Source: CALJDF01 sp038121105 (GTDB lineage Bacteria; Pseudomonadota; Alphaproteobacteria; SHVP01). From it: a DNA stretch of 64,000 nucleotides. This document shows, piece by piece, positions 53,014 to 61,433 of this stretch; position 1 is the stretch's first letter; each line of letters starts with the position of its first letter. The stretch spans positions 248,001-312,000 of the forward strand of contig JAYONB010000002.1 of NCBI GenBank assembly GCA_038121105.1. The letters run 5' to 3'. Below the pieces are notes generated by a model that worked only from the letters and a program-made list of their open reading frames with translations, was not told the origin of the DNA and did not search any database. The translations under genes were made by a program, and so were the position numbers.

Positions 53014-53772
53014 ATGGCCGGAAGATTACGAGGCAAAAAGGCACTGATCACGGGCGCGTCCAGCGGCATTGGCGCCGGTGTGGCGGTTGCGTTCGCAAAA
53101 GAAGGCGCTGACGTCGTCATCAACTTCCCGACAAAGAAACAGGAAGCCGCAGCCAAAAAGGTCGCGACGGCGGTGCGCAAGGCTGGTCGCAAGGCCTACA
53201 TCGTGCAGGCCGACGTTTCCAAGGAAGCGCCGGTTCGTCGCCTTGTGAAGGAGTCGCTCAAGCGTCTTGGCAATATCGATATTCTCGTGAACAACGCCGG
53301 AATCGCTTCTGGCGCGCCGGTCGACAAAATGCCGGTCGCGATGTGGGACGAAATGATCGCGACGAACCTGCGCAGTGTGTTTCTCGTCACCCGCTTCGTG
53401 CTGCCGCATATGTATAAGCAAGGGTCGGGCAAGATCGTTAGCAACGCCTCACAGCTTGCCTATCTTGGCTCCGCGGGGCTTGGTCACTACTGTGCGGCCA
53501 AGGCGGGCATCATTGCCTTCACCAGGTCGCTGTCACGGGAGATCGGTGATCGTGATATCAATGCCAATTGCGTCGCGCCGGGCGCCACCTACACGCCGAT
53601 CCTCGATGCGGTTGAGGATGATCATCTCAAAGCGATCAAAGCGATGATTCCCAAAGGCGACCTGGCTAGGGTCGATCAAATCGTTCCGGCTTTCGTTTAC
53701 CTCGCGTCAGACGAGGCAAGCCATATGGTGGGCCAGACGATCAGCCCCAATGGTGGCGATATGATGCTCTAA
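53014..53772 (+). CDS. Short-chain dehydrogenase/reductase (first of three)
   Basis: A 252-residue classical SDR: 'TGASSGIG' at residues 13-20, 'NNAGIASG', and the catalytic Ser/Tyr/Lys in 'SNASQLAYLGSAGLGHYCAAKA'-type arrangement near 145-160. The basic residues after the second strand ('NFPTKKQEAAAKK') favour NADP(H). It is followed at 10 bases by a second SDR of the same subgroup. Likely a carbonyl reductase, substrate unknown. Confidence 0.9.
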   Translation: MAGRLRGKKALITGASSGIGAGVAVAFAKEGADVVINFPTKKQEAAAKKVATAVRKAGRKAYIVQADVSKEAPVRRLVKESLKRLGNIDILVNNAGIASGAPVDKMPVAMWDEMIATNLRSVFLVTRFVLPHMYKQGSGKIVSNASQLAYLGSAGLGHYCAAKAGIIAFTRSLSREIGDRDINANCVAPGATYTPILDAVEDDHLKAIKAMIPKGDLARVDQIVPAFVYLASDEASHMVGQTISPNGGDMML

Positions 53773-53782
53773 GGAGCGATCT

Positions 53783-54547
53783 GTGACCAAGCGTCTCCAA
53801 GGTAAGGTTGCCCTGATCACCGGGTCGTCCAGCGGGATTGGCGCCGGCGTCGCCAAGGCCTATGCCGGCGAGGGTGCCGATATCATTTTGAACTTCCCGA
53901 GCAAGGCTGAAGAACGTGATATTTGGGAGGTTCAGAAGGCCATCGAAGGGGCGGGGCGGCGCGCAATCGTCGTCAAGGCCGACGTGTCCGACGAGGCCCA
54001 GGTCAAAGGGATGGTCGATCAAGCAATCGAAGCATTCGGCCAAATCGATATTCTCGTGAACAACGCCGGTCATGCGGATCGAGGTGCGCCAGTCGAAGAC
54101 ATGTCTGTGGACATGTTCGACAGGATGGTTGGTGTGCACCTGCGCGGCACGTTCTTGTGTACCAAACATGTCTTGCCGCAGATGTACGAGCGCGACTACG
54201 GCAAGATCATCAATGTCTCGACCCAGTTTGCGTTTGGAGGAACACCTCTCTTTACGCATTACAACGCTGCCAAGGCCGGCATCATCGCGATGACGCATAC
54301 CTGGGCCCTAGAGGTCGGCGAGCGCAACATCAACGTGAATTGCGTTGCGCCAGGCGCAACGTGGACGCCGATGGTGGAGCAGGTGCCGCCAGAGAAGCCG
54401 AAAACGGTTCTTGCCAAGCAAACTAAACACCGTTTTGGCGATGTCGACAAAGACATCGTGCCAGCCTTCGTGTTTCTGGCGAGCGATGAGTCGCGTTTTT
54501 TCGTGGGCCAAACACTGGGCCCCAATGGCGGTGATGTCTTTAGTTAA
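53783..54547 (+). CDS. Short-chain dehydrogenase/reductase (second of three)
   Basis: A 254-residue classical SDR with 'TGSSSGIG' at residues 14-21, 'NNAGHADRG' and 'HYNAAKAGIIAMT' carrying the Tyr and Lys. It is similar to the preceding gene over the full length ('GQTLGPNGGDVFS' against 'GQTISPNGGDMML' at the end), so the two are tandem duplicates. GTG start with AAGGAGCG upstream. Confidence 0.9.
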   Translation: MTKRLQGKVALITGSSSGIGAGVAKAYAGEGADIILNFPSKAEERDIWEVQKAIEGAGRRAIVVKADVSDEAQVKGMVDQAIEAFGQIDILVNNAGHADRGAPVEDMSVDMFDRMVGVHLRGTFLCTKHVLPQMYERDYGKIINVSTQFAFGGTPLFTHYNAAKAGIIAMTHTWALEVGERNINVNCVAPGATWTPMVEQVPPEKPKTVLAKQTKHRFGDVDKDIVPAFVFLASDESRFFVGQTLGPNGGDVFS

Positions 54548-54567
54548 CTCGATCAAAGGAGAAGTAC

Positions 54568-55323
54568 ATGGCTAAGCCAATTGCATTGGTAACCGGTGCC
54601 GGGATCGGCATTGGCGCCGCAACGGCGATCGCTCTCGGCAAAGAAGGTTACCGGGTCATCGTGACCGACGTTCTTGAAAAAGAAGGCAAGGCCATTGCGC
54701 GAAAAATCAACCGCAGCGGTGATGCGGAGTTCCACTATATGGATGTCGCCGATACGGCATGCGTCAAAGATGTCGTCGCGACCGTCGAGAAGAAATACCG
54801 CGGCGCCCTTGATGTCATTATCAACAATGCGGGGATCGCCAAACATATGCCGCTGCGCACGCTGAAGGACGAGGAGTGGGATATTACCCACGAGATCGAT
54901 CTCAAAGGCATGATGCGTGTGGTGCGTGCCGCCGGCCCGAAAATGCGCAAAGCGAAAAAGGGGTCAATCGTATGTCTGTCGTCGATTGCCGGGCACGTCG
55001 TTGGGTGGGGCGATCACATCCCCTATTCAGCCGCGAAAGCAGGGATTGCCGGGTTGGTGAGAGCCATGGCGGTCGAATTGGCGCCCTATAAGATACGGGT
55101 CAACGGGATTGCGCCGGGATTGATTTGGACGGCACAGGCGCTCGATCCGGTTCACTCGATGGGAGCGAAAGGGCTCCGCGCGGCTGCGCCCAGTATTCCG
55201 TTAAAGCGAATCGGCACACCCGAGGATATTGCGGATGTCGCCTCGTTCTTGGTTTCGGATAAAGCGCGTTACGTCACCGGCCAGATCATCACGGTTGACG
55301 GCGGCTTTACCATCGCGATCTAG
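54568..55323 (+). CDS. Short-chain dehydrogenase/reductase (third of three)
   Basis: A 251-residue SDR from a different subgroup: 'TGAGIGIG' at residues 10-17, Asp after the second strand ('IVTDVLEK'), which favours NAD(H), 'NNAGIAKH' and 'SSIAGHVVGWGDHIPYSAAKAG'-type catalytic region. AAAGGAG precedes its ATG. With the two upstream SDRs it forms a three-gene operon of redox enzymes that could act in sequence on one compound. Confidence 0.9.
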   Translation: MAKPIALVTGAGIGIGAATAIALGKEGYRVIVTDVLEKEGKAIARKINRSGDAEFHYMDVADTACVKDVVATVEKKYRGALDVIINNAGIAKHMPLRTLKDEEWDITHEIDLKGMMRVVRAAGPKMRKAKKGSIVCLSSIAGHVVGWGDHIPYSAAKAGIAGLVRAMAVELAPYKIRVNGIAPGLIWTAQALDPVHSMGAKGLRAAAPSIPLKRIGTPEDIADVASFLVSDKARYVTGQIITVDGGFTIAI

Positions 55324-55366
55324 GCGCCGCCTGCCTACGGAGGTGAACTCCGCGAAGGCGCCAGGG

Positions 55367-55756
55367 TCAGCCCGCGGCAACCTTCTTCGCGTTTTCGATG
55401 ACGAAACGGCGCAGCGACTCGATGTCGAGATCGAGTTTGTTGCCGAGCCATAACGGGTTGACGTCGTGATCGGCAACGGCGTCGGCGGTGTTCGGGTGGA
55501 CCAGAATGTCGAGCCCGCGCCGGTTGATCATGAGCCACGGGACGATCTTCGCGAATTCTTCGGGCTCGAAAGCAACTTGGTACATCGATTTCGGATGTGG
55601 CCCCACGGGGCGGTCATGCCAGCGCCCTAGAACGCAAGCGAACCGTGCCTCGATCCCGAGGCGCACGCGCCGGGCAACTTCGCGGATTTCGGCGTCGTAA
55701 TAGATGTGGGCGTGGTATCCCGTGATTTCCGACGTGTCGTGGTGGGCAAGCGGCAT
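55367..55756 (-). CDS. DOPA 4,5-dioxygenase-family protein
   Basis: A 129-residue extradiol-type ring-cleavage protein of the DODA family (fungal/bacterial type). 'GYHAHIYYDA' near residues 13-22 and 'DILVHPNTADAVADHDVNPL' near 84-103 carry the conserved histidines. Relatives cleave DOPA or related catechols between C4 and C5. It is the last gene of a tight leftward operon: 3 bases after an SDR, which itself starts 2 bases after a haem-oxygenase-fold oxidase. Confidence 0.9.
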   Translation of the reverse strand: MPLAHHDTSEITGYHAHIYYDAEIREVARRVRLGIEARFACVLGRWHDRPVGPHPKSMYQVAFEPEEFAKIVPWLMINRRGLDILVHPNTADAVADHDVNPLWLGNKLDLDIESLRRFVIENAKKVAAG

Positions 55757-55759
55757 CGC

Positions 55760-56503
55760 CTAGTCCAGCACCATGCCGGACGACACGTTGGCGACAGTAC
55801 CGGTCATTGAGCCCGCATAATCCGAGCATAGATGGATGATCATACCGGCGCATTCATCGGCAGTGGCGTAGCGGCCCAGTAGTGTGGCTGCCTTGGTCCA
55901 TTCGTGTTGCTCTTCGGTCAGGCGGTCGAGCATCGGCGTGTCGACCGGTCCGGGCGACACGCAATTCACGCGAATACCGTCAGGTGCCCATTCTTTTGCA
56001 AGGTAACGGGTTAGGTTGATTACGCCCGCCTTGGCCATCGCGTAAGGCAGGCCGGAGACCGGTGTTCCGCCGTGCATCCCGTTGCTCGATGACAGCAGAA
56101 CCACGTTGCCCTTGCTTTCCTTCAATGCCGGATAGCTTTCGCGGCACAGCAGGAACGCAGAAGTCAGGTTGATGTCCATCAAGCGATGCCAGTCGGCGAG
56201 GCTCGTTTCCTCGATTCGCCCTTTACCGACCGCGCCGGCGCTATGGATGACGTGATCGATCCGGCCGTAGCGTTCGAGTGTATTGGCGATCGCGCGGCGC
56301 GCATCGTATTCCTTGGCGAAGTCGGCCTCGATGGCCAAGACGTGGTCGTCGCTGCGGAATACTTCTTCGACGTGCTGTTGATCGCGACCGGTCGCGACGA
56401 CGGTCGCACCGGCATCGCGAAACAACTTTACTGCTGCCCCGCCGATACCACCGGTCGCGCCGGTAACCAGCGCGACCTTTCCCTCACCCTCGTACCAGCG
56501 CAA
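55760..56503 (-). CDS. Short-chain dehydrogenase/reductase in the dioxygenase operon
   Basis: A 247-residue classical SDR: 'TGATGGIG' at residues 14-21, 'ATGRDQQHV' (Arg after strand two, suggesting NADP), 'HSAGAVG' and the Ser/Tyr/Lys set in 'SSSNGMHGGTPVSGLPYAMAKA'-type context near 135-157. The C-terminal 'MTGTVANVSSGMVLD' replaces the usual 'VDGG' motif. It is coupled to both neighbours by gaps of 2-3 bases. Confidence 0.9.
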   Translation of the reverse strand: MRWYEGEGKVALVTGATGGIGGAAVKLFRDAGATVVATGRDQQHVEEVFRSDDHVLAIEADFAKEYDARRAIANTLERYGRIDHVIHSAGAVGKGRIEETSLADWHRLMDINLTSAFLLCRESYPALKESKGNVVLLSSSNGMHGGTPVSGLPYAMAKAGVINLTRYLAKEWAPDGIRVNCVSPGPVDTPMLDRLTEEQHEWTKAATLLGRYATADECAGMIIHLCSDYAGSMTGTVANVSSGMVLD

Positions 56504-56505
56504 GG

Positions 56506-57222
56506 CTATTCGGCAGCTTGCTGGCGGGCGCCGACGGTGGCGTCGTAGATCGACGTCAGCATCTGGTAGCGCATCCGTGCAGCGTTGGTGACTGTCGCGA
56601 TCGCCCGGTCCTGCAATTCACGCGTATAGGCGTAATTCGCGCAAATCTCCAACCCCCCTTCTTCGTGGCCTTCGTCGGCCTCAACGTGGACATGGAAGAA
56701 CTTGAGCTGCTCGTCCGTGAAGCCCATCTTGCGCCCGGCTTCGATGTAGAGCGGGTAAACGGCCGGGGTCTGTCCTTCCAGCGCGATCATGATGCCGGCC
56801 GCCGCGTCGGAGAGTTCCCGCACCGTCGCCAGTTCGAAAATCCAAGACCGCATCGCCATGGATGACGGCAAAATCTCGCCGTTGAGGTAACCCGCTTTGA
56901 CGCGCTCGCGCGTGTAGCCGCAAGCCTCGGCAAAATCGAGGAGAAGGTCGGGATGCCGGTCCGGAAACTCTTCGCCGTTGAGGTTCTCTAGCATCAAGAG
57001 GCGCGCCGGTAGGTCAGGCAAGCGCGTGAACAGGGCCGAGAACATGCGCGTGACATCCTCGATGTAATAGTACATTTGCATTGCCCAGAACCCGAGGTCG
57101 TCCTTGGTAAGCTCACCCGCTTTCCAAGCGTTGCTGAAGGGGTGGCCGCTGGAATGGGCCGGCGAGCGCGCGGCTTGCAGCGCTTTGAAGAACTCTTCTT
57201 TGGGCATCAATTGGTGGGTCAT
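56506..57222 (-). CDS. Haem-oxygenase-fold iron oxidase (PqqC/CADD-like)
   Basis: A 238-residue all-helical protein of the TenA/PqqC superfamily, annotated in relatives as iron-containing redox enzyme. Candidate diiron ligands are E79, H90, E149, H179, D183 and H186; the H-x3-D-x2-H run in 'HVHVEADEGHEEGG' is characteristic of recently recognised diiron oxidases of this fold, which do N-oxygenation, decarboxylation or C-C cleavage. ATG at 57222 follows CGGAGG. It heads the operon, facing the LysR gene. Confidence 0.82.
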   Translation of the reverse strand: MTHQLMPKEEFFKALQAARSPAHSSGHPFSNAWKAGELTKDDLGFWAMQMYYYIEDVTRMFSALFTRLPDLPARLLMLENLNGEEFPDRHPDLLLDFAEACGYTRERVKAGYLNGEILPSSMAMRSWIFELATVRELSDAAAGIMIALEGQTPAVYPLYIEAGRKMGFTDEQLKFFHVHVEADEGHEEGGLEICANYAYTRELQDRAIATVTNAARMRYQMLTSIYDATVGARQQAAE

Positions 57223-57276
57223 GCTTTCCTCCGCTTGGGCACGGCGGCGCGCGCCATGGATATGTCGGCGCTGAAA

Positions 57277-57306
57277 TTGACAGGTTTGAGCCTTTCCTTC
57301 CATTAT
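57277..57306 (+). promoter_or_regulatory. Candidate sigma-70 promoter of the lysR gene
   Basis: TTGACA (57277-57282) and CATTAT (57301-57306) are 18 bases apart, in an AT-rich 120-base stretch between divergent genes. The same stretch should hold the LysR binding site, but I cannot name a convincing T-N11-A palindrome. Confidence 0.5.
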
Positions 57307-57341
57307 CCATTTTTTAATATTTGTTTACTTTTGGGAAAGTC

Positions 57342-58235
57342 TTGGAAATACGTCAGTTGAGGCAATTTTTGGCGGTGGTCGAGTTTGGCAACCTCGGCCG
57401 TGCCGCCGAATCACTGCGAATCACCACGCCGGCAATCTCCAAGAGCCTCGCCAATTTGGAGGCCGAACTCGGCGTTCGCCTCGCCGATCGTGGTGCGCGG
57501 GGGGTGACACCGACAGTTTTCGGCGAGTCCCTCGCGCGTCATGCGCGCGCCCTGTTGGCCGAGGTGCAGCGCGCCAGCGACGACATTGCGTTGTTGCAGG
57601 GTGCGGGTCAGGGGCGTATCGCGGTGGGCGGGACCGCAAGTGCAGGGAGCACTTTATTGGTGCGTGCGATAGCAGCCTTGGCTCAGGATCGTCCAGGACT
57701 GCGCATCGAGGTCACCGGCGGGAGGCACCAAATGCTCGTTGAGGCGCTGCGAAACGGGGTTCTGGATGTCGTGGTCACGGGCTTCGGTGCGGGGTCACCC
57801 GATCCCGATTTGGACGAGCGGGTCTTGGCCGAAGATGCCTATGCGGTTGTAGTGCGCGGCGACCATGCGCTGGCGCGGCGGCGCAAAGTTCTCTTGGGTG
57901 ATCTCATGGATTTTCCCTGGGTCGTGGCATCCAATATTGCGGAGGTCGTGCCGGGCTGGGCCCGCTCGTTCACCGACCGGGGGCTCGCCCCGCCGCAACC
58001 GACTATCGCGTCGGATTCCTATCTCTTCATCAAATCGATTCTGGATGAGGGCGATTTTCTTGCCGTGCTGCCGCGCGACGTGATCGGTGCGGAGGAAGCG
58101 GCAAACGCATTCTCGTTCCTTGAAATCGACGACGTTTCCTGGGCGCGTCGCGTTCGTGCGGTGACCCGGGCCCGGGGCACCCGACCACCGGCAGTTGGGT
58201 TTTTGCTGGACACTCTGACGACCCTGGCGGCTTAG
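57342..58235 (+). CDS. LysR-family transcriptional regulator
   Basis: A 297-residue LysR protein. The HTH is 'LGRAAESLRITTPAISKSLA' near residues 17-36, followed by the linker helix and a periplasmic-binding-like effector domain ('GRIAVGGTASAGSTLLVRAI'). A TTG at 57342 gives the standard opening 'EIRQLRQFLAVVEFG' and is preferred to a TTG at 57321. It is divergent from the oxidase-SDR-dioxygenase operon and by position is its likely regulator. Confidence 0.9.
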   Translation: MEIRQLRQFLAVVEFGNLGRAAESLRITTPAISKSLANLEAELGVRLADRGARGVTPTVFGESLARHARALLAEVQRASDDIALLQGAGQGRIAVGGTASAGSTLLVRAIAALAQDRPGLRIEVTGGRHQMLVEALRNGVLDVVVTGFGAGSPDPDLDERVLAEDAYAVVVRGDHALARRRKVLLGDLMDFPWVVASNIAEVVPGWARSFTDRGLAPPQPTIASDSYLFIKSILDEGDFLAVLPRDVIGAEEAANAFSFLEIDDVSWARRVRAVTRARGTRPPAVGFLLDTLTTLAA

Positions 58236-58942
58236 AGGCCGACGATTTGATCAAGGAAAAGGCTGCGAAAAACGAGTCCGGTAATAAGCGCTGGCGCCGC
58301 CGATCCGCCCAACACCAGAAATGCGCCACTCAATTCGAGGATCGCGCGGCGGGTCTTGGCGGTGCGGGCGGCGGCGAGGCGTTGCCAACCCATGACTATC
58401 AGGATGCTCCCGACCAAAGGCAGGATCAGCCAAAGGGTTTCGACTGTCACGACCTCGACGAAAAAAGCCAAGACCACGCTGTTAATCAGCATGAATGCGC
58501 TGGTCAAAAAGGCGGCGCCTGGAACCCACAACCAAAGAAGGTGCCACGCCGAGGGTTGGGCGAGGAACCGCGATCCCGCTAGGCGGTCGAGCCCAAAGCC
58601 GATGCCGATCCCGGCCACAATACCGATGACGTCGAGCCACGCCCGTGCAACATCTTCCACGCCCAAGAAAACAAGTCCGGCCAAGCTGAGCAACCCGGCA
58701 CCCAACCCGGCGCTTAGTGCGCGGTGTCGGGCAGCCGGAAGCGAAAGGGCGGCGAAACAAACCCACAACGTGAGAACAAGCTGGCCAATCGTCCAATAGG
58801 GAAAGAGCTCGGCCCAAATACCGTCGGCAAAAGCGTCGGCGCCCAGGTTCTTCGAATAGGGCGCGGCCGCGACCCAGAACGCGAGGAACCCGACCGTGTA
58901 ATAGCCGATGCCGACCAAACCGGCACGGAGATAGATCGTCAC
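58232..58942 (-). CDS. Polytopic membrane protein of unknown function
   Basis: A 236-residue protein with six to seven hydrophobic segments ('GLVGIGYYTVGFLAFWVAAA', 'LFPYWTIGQLVLTLWVCFAA', 'GAFLVLGGSAAPALITGLVF'). I do not recognise a family and no charged transport motif is visible. It overlaps the end of the LysR gene by four bases on the opposite strand and starts 16 bases after the racemase-fold operon's last gene, so it may be in that leftward transcript. Confidence 0.65.
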   Translation of the reverse strand: MTIYLRAGLVGIGYYTVGFLAFWVAAAPYSKNLGADAFADGIWAELFPYWTIGQLVLTLWVCFAALSLPAARHRALSAGLGAGLLSLAGLVFLGVEDVARAWLDVIGIVAGIGIGFGLDRLAGSRFLAQPSAWHLLWLWVPGAAFLTSAFMLINSVVLAFFVEVVTVETLWLILPLVGSILIVMGWQRLAAARTAKTRRAILELSGAFLVLGGSAAPALITGLVFRSLFLDQIVGL

Positions 58943-58958
58943 AGGTGGGCGAACTCCG

Positions 58959-59723
58959 TTATTTGTTTTCGACTTCGGCCGCCGCCTTCAACATCGCGTG
59001 GACCATCTCCGGTTTCGGTGCCAGTGGCGTCGGGAATGCCGCCCGGCTGTGGGTGAGGTCGAGGCCGAGCATGGTCTCCACAAGCTTGTACGTCAGGGGG
59101 CCAGGGTTGATTACTGGAATGGGTAATTCTTTCGCAAGGTAGGTGGCCGCTTGGTGCATTGTGGTGGAACCGAGGCAAATCACTTCGGCGCCTTTGTCCA
59201 TCATCCGTTCGCAAGCCGCTTTCATCTTGGGAAACACTTTGTCCTCTTTGCCGTCGAGCAAGTTGGCGAAATCGGGTGGTTCGTCGAAATGATCCACTGC
59301 TGCACATTGTGCGGCCAGGCCGTATTCGGCGGTCGCCTTACGGTAACGGGTCAAGGCTTTGTCCCATTGCGCGAGAATGCCGAATCGATTGCCCAGCATC
59401 AGGGCGAACAACATCGAGGTGCGGCCGGGCGAGACGACCGGAATATCGAGCATCGAGCGCAGCGGCGCCATGCCGGAATCACTCATGGTGTCCACGACCA
59501 CCGCGTCGTAGCCGTCGTCCTGCGCGTTCATGCCTGCTTCCCAAATGGCCATCTCCATCAGGGCCCAGTCGTGTGCGCTCATGAAACTGGTCGGCCCCGC
59601 GGTCACGGGCTTGAAGTCGAACTCAATGTCGGGGCCCAACTTGACGGCCTTGGTTTGCGATTTCCGGTTGGCCACGCCCTCGGCGTCGAGGGCAAACGGC
59701 ACGATGACGAGTGCTTTGTGCAT
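58959..59723 (-). CDS. Asp/Glu/hydantoin racemase-fold protein (pair 2, member A)
   Basis: A 254-residue protein colinear without gaps with the one at 19274-20038. The motif regions are 'DAVVVDTMSDSG' (73-84) and 'EVICLGSTTM' (180-189): T79 and S186 stand at the catalytic cysteine positions, and the upstream Cys76 of its paralogue is Val here. That the Thr and Ser are kept while the nearby Cys varies argues that Thr/Ser, not Cys, matter. It follows its partner at 11 bases. Confidence 0.82.
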   Translation of the reverse strand: MHKALVIVPFALDAEGVANRKSQTKAVKLGPDIEFDFKPVTAGPTSFMSAHDWALMEMAIWEAGMNAQDDGYDAVVVDTMSDSGMAPLRSMLDIPVVSPGRTSMLFALMLGNRFGILAQWDKALTRYRKATAEYGLAAQCAAVDHFDEPPDFANLLDGKEDKVFPKMKAACERMMDKGAEVICLGSTTMHQAATYLAKELPIPVINPGPLTYKLVETMLGLDLTHSRAAFPTPLAPKPEMVHAMLKAAAEVENK

Positions 59724-59734
59724 TCTAAGACTCC

Positions 59735-60523
59735 TTAATCCAATTTCTCGACGGGCTTGCCGGCTTGTTCGGTCGCGGCGGCATCGAGCATGGCGTGGAT
59801 CATGCTGCGTTTATCGACCTTAGGCGCAGGATAGGTCTTGCGGCTTTGGGCGAGGTCGAGCGACATCATCGCCTCTGCGGTCTTGTAGGAAAGCGGCCCG
59901 GGGTTGATGACCGGCACCGGCAGGTGCTCCGCTAGATAGGCGGCTGACTGATGCATCGTTGTCGAGCCCAGGCAGATCACGTCCGCGCCGTCCTCTTCGA
60001 TACACCTGGTGGCCGTTTCCAGCAGCAAGGGAAATATCTTTTCTTCTTTGCCGCCAAGAAGGTTGCGGTTGTCGGGGGTCACATCGATGGCGCGCATCGA
60101 AGCGACTTTGTGCATCAGGTTCATTTCGGTCAGGACCTTTTTGTAGAGACCGAACCAGTCCTGCCACATCGAGAGCATCGAAAAGCGATCGCCGAGCATC
60201 AGCGCCGTGGTGTACATGGTCCGGCCAGGGCCGATGACCGGAATGTCGAGGACCGAACGCAACGCTGAAACGCCAGAATCGCTCACGGTGTCGATGCATA
60301 CCGCGCCATAGCCGTCTTCTTGGGCCGAGCGGCCCGCTTCGAGCAAGGACATATCGGCCAGGACGTAGTCTTGCTGGCTTGTATACGTGCGCGGCGCGGC
60401 GCGAACCTGGCGGTAGTCGATCTCGATATCGGGCGCGAGTTTGACCGCCTTGGATTGGGCCTGGCGATTGGCCAGTTCTTCGGGCGTCATCGGAAAGGGG
60501 ACAAGGACAAGAATTTTTCTCAT
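59735..60523 (-). CDS. Asp/Glu/hydantoin racemase-fold protein (pair 2, member B)
   Basis: A 262-residue racemase-superfamily protein: 'MRKILVLVPFPMTPEELANR', 'GAVCIDTVSDSG' (73-84) and 'DVICLGSTTM' (181-190), with T79 and S187 at the catalytic positions. It is closer to the B member at 20051-20956 ('FPMSGEH', 'GLYKKVMDEL' against 'GLYKKVLTEM') but ends after 'AATEQAGKPVEKLD' without a basic tail. It lies 12 bases after the GST gene in a leftward operon. Confidence 0.82.
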   Translation of the reverse strand: MRKILVLVPFPMTPEELANRQAQSKAVKLAPDIEIDYRQVRAAPRTYTSQQDYVLADMSLLEAGRSAQEDGYGAVCIDTVSDSGVSALRSVLDIPVIGPGRTMYTTALMLGDRFSMLSMWQDWFGLYKKVLTEMNLMHKVASMRAIDVTPDNRNLLGGKEEKIFPLLLETATRCIEEDGADVICLGSTTMHQSAAYLAEHLPVPVINPGPLSYKTAEAMMSLDLAQSRKTYPAPKVDKRSMIHAMLDAAATEQAGKPVEKLD

Positions 60524-60535
60524 GCGACTGTTCTC

Positions 60536-61156
60536 CTAGTCGGCTGGCTTGAATGAGGGGCGTTTGCGCACCTCGGCGAGCCAGCGGGTCAGGGCGGGGC
60601 GGCCTTCGTAGAAGTCGGGCATCACGCTGCCGAACTCATTGGTCTCGAGATCGCGGCCACGGCGGAAGTCGAAAAAACTGAAACAACCAGCAACGGCAAT
60701 GTGGCCGATATGAAACCCAGAAAACGATGGCGCGAGTACTTCAAGGCGATCCAGCACCCGCTCGATGGCCGCGAGGTAGCGCGCGCGTTGCTTGGGCGAT
60801 TGTTCGGCCTCGGGCCGCTTTCGTTCGTTGTTCCACTGCACCGTCATGTCCCACAGGCCTTCGCCGAGGCTGAGTAGGTGCATGGCGGGCCACCGTTCGG
60901 CGGGGGCGGTGGGGTAGAGCTTCGGTCCGGCCAGCGATTCCAGGTATTCGTAGATCACTGCGCCAGGGAACAGGGCGATCCCATCGTCGGTGATCAAGGT
61001 TGGCACCTTGCTCAACGGGTTCTGTTCGGTCAGGTGGCTGGGGCGATCATAGGGCATGGCGCGTTCCCACGTGATCGTGTCGTAGAGGCCCAACTCGCGA
61101 GCCACGACTTCGACCCGATGCACCAGCCCAGGCATCGGCGTGTAGAGAATTTTCAT
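60536..61156 (-). CDS. Glutathione S-transferase-family protein
   Basis: A 206-residue GST: thioredoxin-fold N-terminus ('MKILYTPMPGLVHRVEVVAR', cis-Pro in 'SKVPTLITDDG', 'VIYEYLESLAG') and a helical C-terminal domain ending 'LAEVRKRPSFKPAD'. Position just before two racemase-fold genes suggests a role in the same pathway, perhaps glutathione-dependent isomerisation or ring-product handling; that is inference. Confidence 0.88.
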   Translation of the reverse strand: MKILYTPMPGLVHRVEVVARELGLYDTITWERAMPYDRPSHLTEQNPLSKVPTLITDDGIALFPGAVIYEYLESLAGPKLYPTAPAERWPAMHLLSLGEGLWDMTVQWNNERKRPEAEQSPKQRARYLAAIERVLDRLEVLAPSFSGFHIGHIAVAGCFSFFDFRRGRDLETNEFGSVMPDFYEGRPALTRWLAEVRKRPSFKPAD

Positions 61157-61225
61157 GCTGTTACCCAGTTCTTCTCATCGCAGCGCAAGGGTATCCGGCG
61201 CGGTGGCGTTTGGCGAACGAGGCTA

Positions 61226-61432
61226 CTAGGCGAGTACGATTTTCTTCGCGTCCGCCGGTAGGAATTCGGTGTGGCAGTGGTTGCAATGAAGCGTTACGAC
61301 GGCCCGATTAATAATGTCTTCCGTCGCATGGAACCACCCCTCGCAGCCGGCGCATTGGACCCAGGATGTGTTGCCTCGTTTTTCGCCCACGGGCGAATGC
61401 GTGCGAAGCCGAATGAAGTTGTCGTCGCTCAT
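61226..61432 (-). CDS. Small MJ0042-like zinc-ribbon protein
   Basis: A 68-residue protein with two CxxC knuckles, 'VQCAGCEGWF' near residues 24-33 and 'LHCNHCHTEF' near 49-58, the zinc-ribbon pattern of MJ0042-type domains. Such small proteins often help enzymes with zinc or nucleic-acid contacts; the role here is unknown. It begins one base after the stop of the UbiD gene, so they are co-transcribed. Confidence 0.78.
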   Translation of the reverse strand: MSDDNFIRLRTHSPVGEKRGNTSWVQCAGCEGWFHATEDIINRAVVTLHCNHCHTEFLPADAKKIVLA

Positions 61433-61433
61433 C

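Noticed and set aside
55324..55366. A terminator between the convergent SDR and dioxygenase genes
   Set aside because: CGGAG/CTCCG can pair around a small loop, but the stem is short and there is no T-run.
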